Assembly: GCF_000507245.1 (NCBI RefSeq)
Contig: NC_023035.1
Location: forward strand, 385,001-449,000
DNA from: Salinispira pacifica
GTDB lineage: Bacteria > Spirochaetota > Spirochaetia > DSM-27196 > Salinispiraceae
Length of the DNA stretch: 64,000 nt
Direction of reading: 5' to 3'
This document shows, one piece after another, positions 62,162 to 64,000 of this stretch. The position numbers and the translations under genes were made by a program. Within the stretch, counting starts at the first letter, position 1; the number at the start of each line of letters is the position of its first letter. The notes beneath the pieces are model-generated. The model searched no databases, was not told the origin of the DNA, and worked only from the letters and a program-made list of their open reading frames with translations.

Positions 62162-63218
62162 ACAGTTAATGAAAGGAAATGAAGCGGTTATTTACGGCGC
62201 AATTCTGGGGGGAAGCACCCATTTTTTCGGCTACCCCATTACTCCGGCAAGCGAAATTGCCCATGCGGCAGCGGAGCTCTTTCCCAAAAGCGGACGGCAT
62301 TTTCTCCAGGCGGAAAGCGAAGTGAGCGTAATCAGTATGCTGTTCGGAGCAGCCAGTGCAGGATCACGGGTGATGACTGCCAGCTCCGGTCCGGGGATTG
62401 CCCTCATGGCCGAAGGACTGAGTTATCTTGCAGGGGCGGAGCTTCCCTGTGTTCTTGTGGACGTGCAGCGGGCAGGTCCGGGGCTGGGAAATATCTGGCC
62501 TGAACAGAGCGACTACAACATGGTTGTGAAAGGTGGCGGTCATGGAAACTACCGCAACATCGTTCTCGCTCCCAATTCGGCACAGGAAATGTGTGATTTC
62601 ACCTATAAGGCTTTTGAATTGGCAGACCGCTACCGCATGACGGTATTTGTTCTTTCGGATGCATACATCGGCCAGATGATGGAACCGGTGGCATTCCCTG
62701 AGCAAGTGAAGCATGTTGACCGTCACGACTGGGCTCTATACGGGGATACGGAAAGCCGGGAAAATCTTATCACCTCCATTCATATGAACCGGGATCTGCT
62801 CTCGGACCACAATAAAAAACTGATGCAGAAATACGCCGGTCTGGAAGATGAGATAGTGGACTTTGAAGAGTACCGTCTGGAAGACGCCCAATTCGCCATT
62901 ATTGCCTACGGAATTTCCAGCCGGATTGCCCATACCGCCGTGGACGAACTGCGCAGCAAAGGTATTGCTGCAGGTCTGCTAAGACCCAAGACCCTCTTCC
63001 CCCTGCCTGAAACCAGAATCCGCCGGCTCGCCTCGGAAGTGGAGCAGATTTCCGTGATGGAACTCAGCGACGGACAGTTGTGTCAGGATGTTCAGCGGAT
63101 TGTTGCGGAAAAAGTGCCTGTTCACCCATATCTGTGGATGGGCGGCGTGGTACCGCCGGTGGAGGAAGTAGTAGCCAGGGCTGAGGCCGATGCGGCCGCC
63201 CGTCCGGTGAAGGTCTGA
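62154..63218 (+). CDS. vorB: 2-oxoacid:ferredoxin oxidoreductase alpha subunit (VorB-like)
   Basis: This 354-residue protein opens LMKGNEAVIYGAILGGSTHF then FGYPITPASEIAHAAAELF, the pyrimidine-binding domain of this enzyme class. ASSGPGIALMAEGLSYLAGA, VDVQRAGPGLGN and the domain II segment QFAIIAYGISSRIAH complete it. With the ferredoxin, beta and presumably gamma subunits it oxidises 2-oxoacids (branched-chain or 2-oxoglutarate/pyruvate) to acyl-CoA with ferredoxin reduction. The start is a TTG overlapping the ferredoxin stop; ATG at 62169 is the alternative. Substrate choice between VOR and KOR is not certain. Confidence 0.9.
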   Translation: MRKQLMKGNEAVIYGAILGGSTHFFGYPITPASEIAHAAAELFPKSGRHFLQAESEVSVISMLFGAASAGSRVMTASSGPGIALMAEGLSYLAGAELPCVLVDVQRAGPGLGNIWPEQSDYNMVVKGGGHGNYRNIVLAPNSAQEMCDFTYKAFELADRYRMTVFVLSDAYIGQMMEPVAFPEQVKHVDRHDWALYGDTESRENLITSIHMNRDLLSDHNKKLMQKYAGLEDEIVDFEEYRLEDAQFAIIAYGISSRIAHTAVDELRSKGIAAGLLRPKTLFPLPETRIRRLASEVEQISVMELSDGQLCQDVQRIVAEKVPVHPYLWMGGVVPPVEEVVARAEADAAARPVKV

Positions 63219-63229
63219 AGGAGATACAC

Positions 63230-64000
63230 ATGGTTAAATATAAAAAGCCTGAAGCATTTTACGATACATTTGAACGAAAGGGATCCGGACAGAAGGTGAC
63301 CCATTACTGCCCCGGCTGCGGTCACGGTACGGTGCACAAACTGCTGGCGGAGCTGATTCAGGAGATGGGAATAAAGGATAAAACGGTGATGCTCTCTCCT
63401 GTGGGATGTTCGGTGTTCGCCTATTACTATTTTGATACCGGTAATATCCAGTGTTCCCACGGCAGGGCCCCTGCGGTGGGTACGGGAGTGAAACGGGTTC
63501 ATGACGATTCAGTGGTCATATCCTATCAGGGGGATGGCGACCTTGCGGGAATCGGAACCACCGAAATTATTCATGCGGCAAACCGGGGTGAAAACATGAC
63601 CGTGGTGTTCATTAACAACGCCATTTACGGGATGACCGGCGGACAGATGGCTCCCACCACGCTGCAGGGTCAGAAGACGGCCACAACCCCCCGGGGCCGG
63701 GACCTTCTCAATGACGGTGCTCCCATAGGCATGGCAGAAGTGATGGATGCGATCAAGACGCCGGTGTTCATCGAGCGGGTATCGGTGGCGGATTACAAAC
63801 ATATCAGAAAAACCCGGAAGGCTCTTCAAAAAGGGCTTCAGAATCAGATAGACAAGAAAGGATTTTCTTTTATCGAAATACTCTCTCCCTGTCCCATCAA
63901 CTGGAAGATGGGGGCGGTTGAAGCCAGGGACTGGATTTCCGGAAGCATGGAAAAGATGTATCCCCTGAAAAATTTCAGGGATGATGACAGACCATCGGCC
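63230..64000 (+). CDS. vorA: 2-oxoacid:ferredoxin oxidoreductase beta subunit, cut by the window edge
   Basis: The first 257 codons are in the window. The thiamine-pyrophosphate domain is clear: THYCPGCGHGTVHKLLAEL, SPVGCSVFAYYYFDTGN, SYQGDGDLAGIGTTEIIHAA (GDGD start of the TPP motif) and FINNAIYGMTGGQMAPTTLQ. EILSPCPINWKMGAVEA follows near the end. The ATG at 63230 follows GAAGGAG, 11 bp after the alpha-subunit stop. The gamma subunit would be expected next, beyond the window. Confidence 0.92.
   Translation, partial: MVKYKKPEAFYDTFERKGSGQKVTHYCPGCGHGTVHKLLAELIQEMGIKDKTVMLSPVGCSVFAYYYFDTGNIQCSHGRAPAVGTGVKRVHDDSVVISYQGDGDLAGIGTTEIIHAANRGENMTVVFINNAIYGMTGGQMAPTTLQGQKTATTPRGRDLLNDGAPIGMAEVMDAIKTPVFIERVSVADYKHIRKTRKALQKGLQNQIDKKGFSFIEILSPCPINWKMGAVEARDWISGSMEKMYPLKNFRDDDRPSA

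Overview
The window reads as one edge of a ribosomal RNA operon, a long stretch of transposable elements and decaying genes, and then about 21 kb of ordinary intact genes. Lipoproteins and binding proteins with 'FAGG/FASG'-type signal peptides, a giant cyclic-nucleotide-binding-domain protein, a type I pullulanase lipoprotein, a lycopene-cyclase-domain protein and a VOR-type 2-oxoacid:ferredoxin oxidoreductase suggest a free-living anaerobic or facultative member of the Spirochaetota. That is an inference from gene content and not a sequence match.

1-2.4 kb: the 3' two thirds of a 23S rRNA gene and a 5S rRNA gene. 2.4-7.1 kb: an intact IS66 element with perfect 8-bp target duplication, inserted in a long palindrome behind the 5S gene, then a hairpin array and a broken second IS66. 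7.3-8.8 kb and 27.3-28.8 kb: two nearly identical IS110 elements in direct orientation, each with about 390 bp of non-coding DNA in front of the transposase, where a bridge RNA is expected. A 9-bp piece of this region matches the insertion site. Between them lies about 18.5 kb of remnants: AdhE, a PD-(D/E)XK/AAA protein, two ABC exporters with internal deletions, methyltransferase fragments, an ornithine carbamoyltransferase/IS66 chimera, a second IS110-type element and an IS91-like element. A few genes there look intact: a TraB/GumN-like lipoprotein, an MBL hydrolase, a TetR regulator, a NifX-like protein and a sensor kinase.

28.9-39.3 kb: three metal-uptake loci. These are an Fbp-type iron transporter (binding protein frameshifted), a Znu-type zinc/manganese transporter behind a palindromic operator, and a Fec/Fep-type siderophore transporter (binding protein with an in-frame stop) behind a promoter with a DtxR/IdeR-like dyad. 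39.3-40.2 kb is a small AT-rich patch with two unknown genes. 40.2-42.6 kb is a third, degenerate IS66 followed by a second copy of the hairpin repeat.

42.8-64 kb: intact housekeeping genes. They include an ECF sigma factor, an SDR enzyme, the cNMP-domain protein divergent from SppA, a lycopene-cyclase-like protein, a quinone-oxidoreductase-like MDR, MtnN and LuxS (AI-2 synthesis and S-adenosylhomocysteine recycling), pullulanase, an MFS transporter, a tRNA-modification run (MnmA, DusA, methyltransferase, DusB-like), and the start of a VOR operon (zinc-ribbon protein, ferredoxin, alpha, beta) that runs off the window.

The strongest leads are the IS110 guide/target match, the GAA-loop hairpin arrays around the rRNA end and IS66 copies, a 44-bp palindrome inserted exactly at the first catalytic Asp codon of an IS66 transposase, and the repeated internal deletions in the accessory region.
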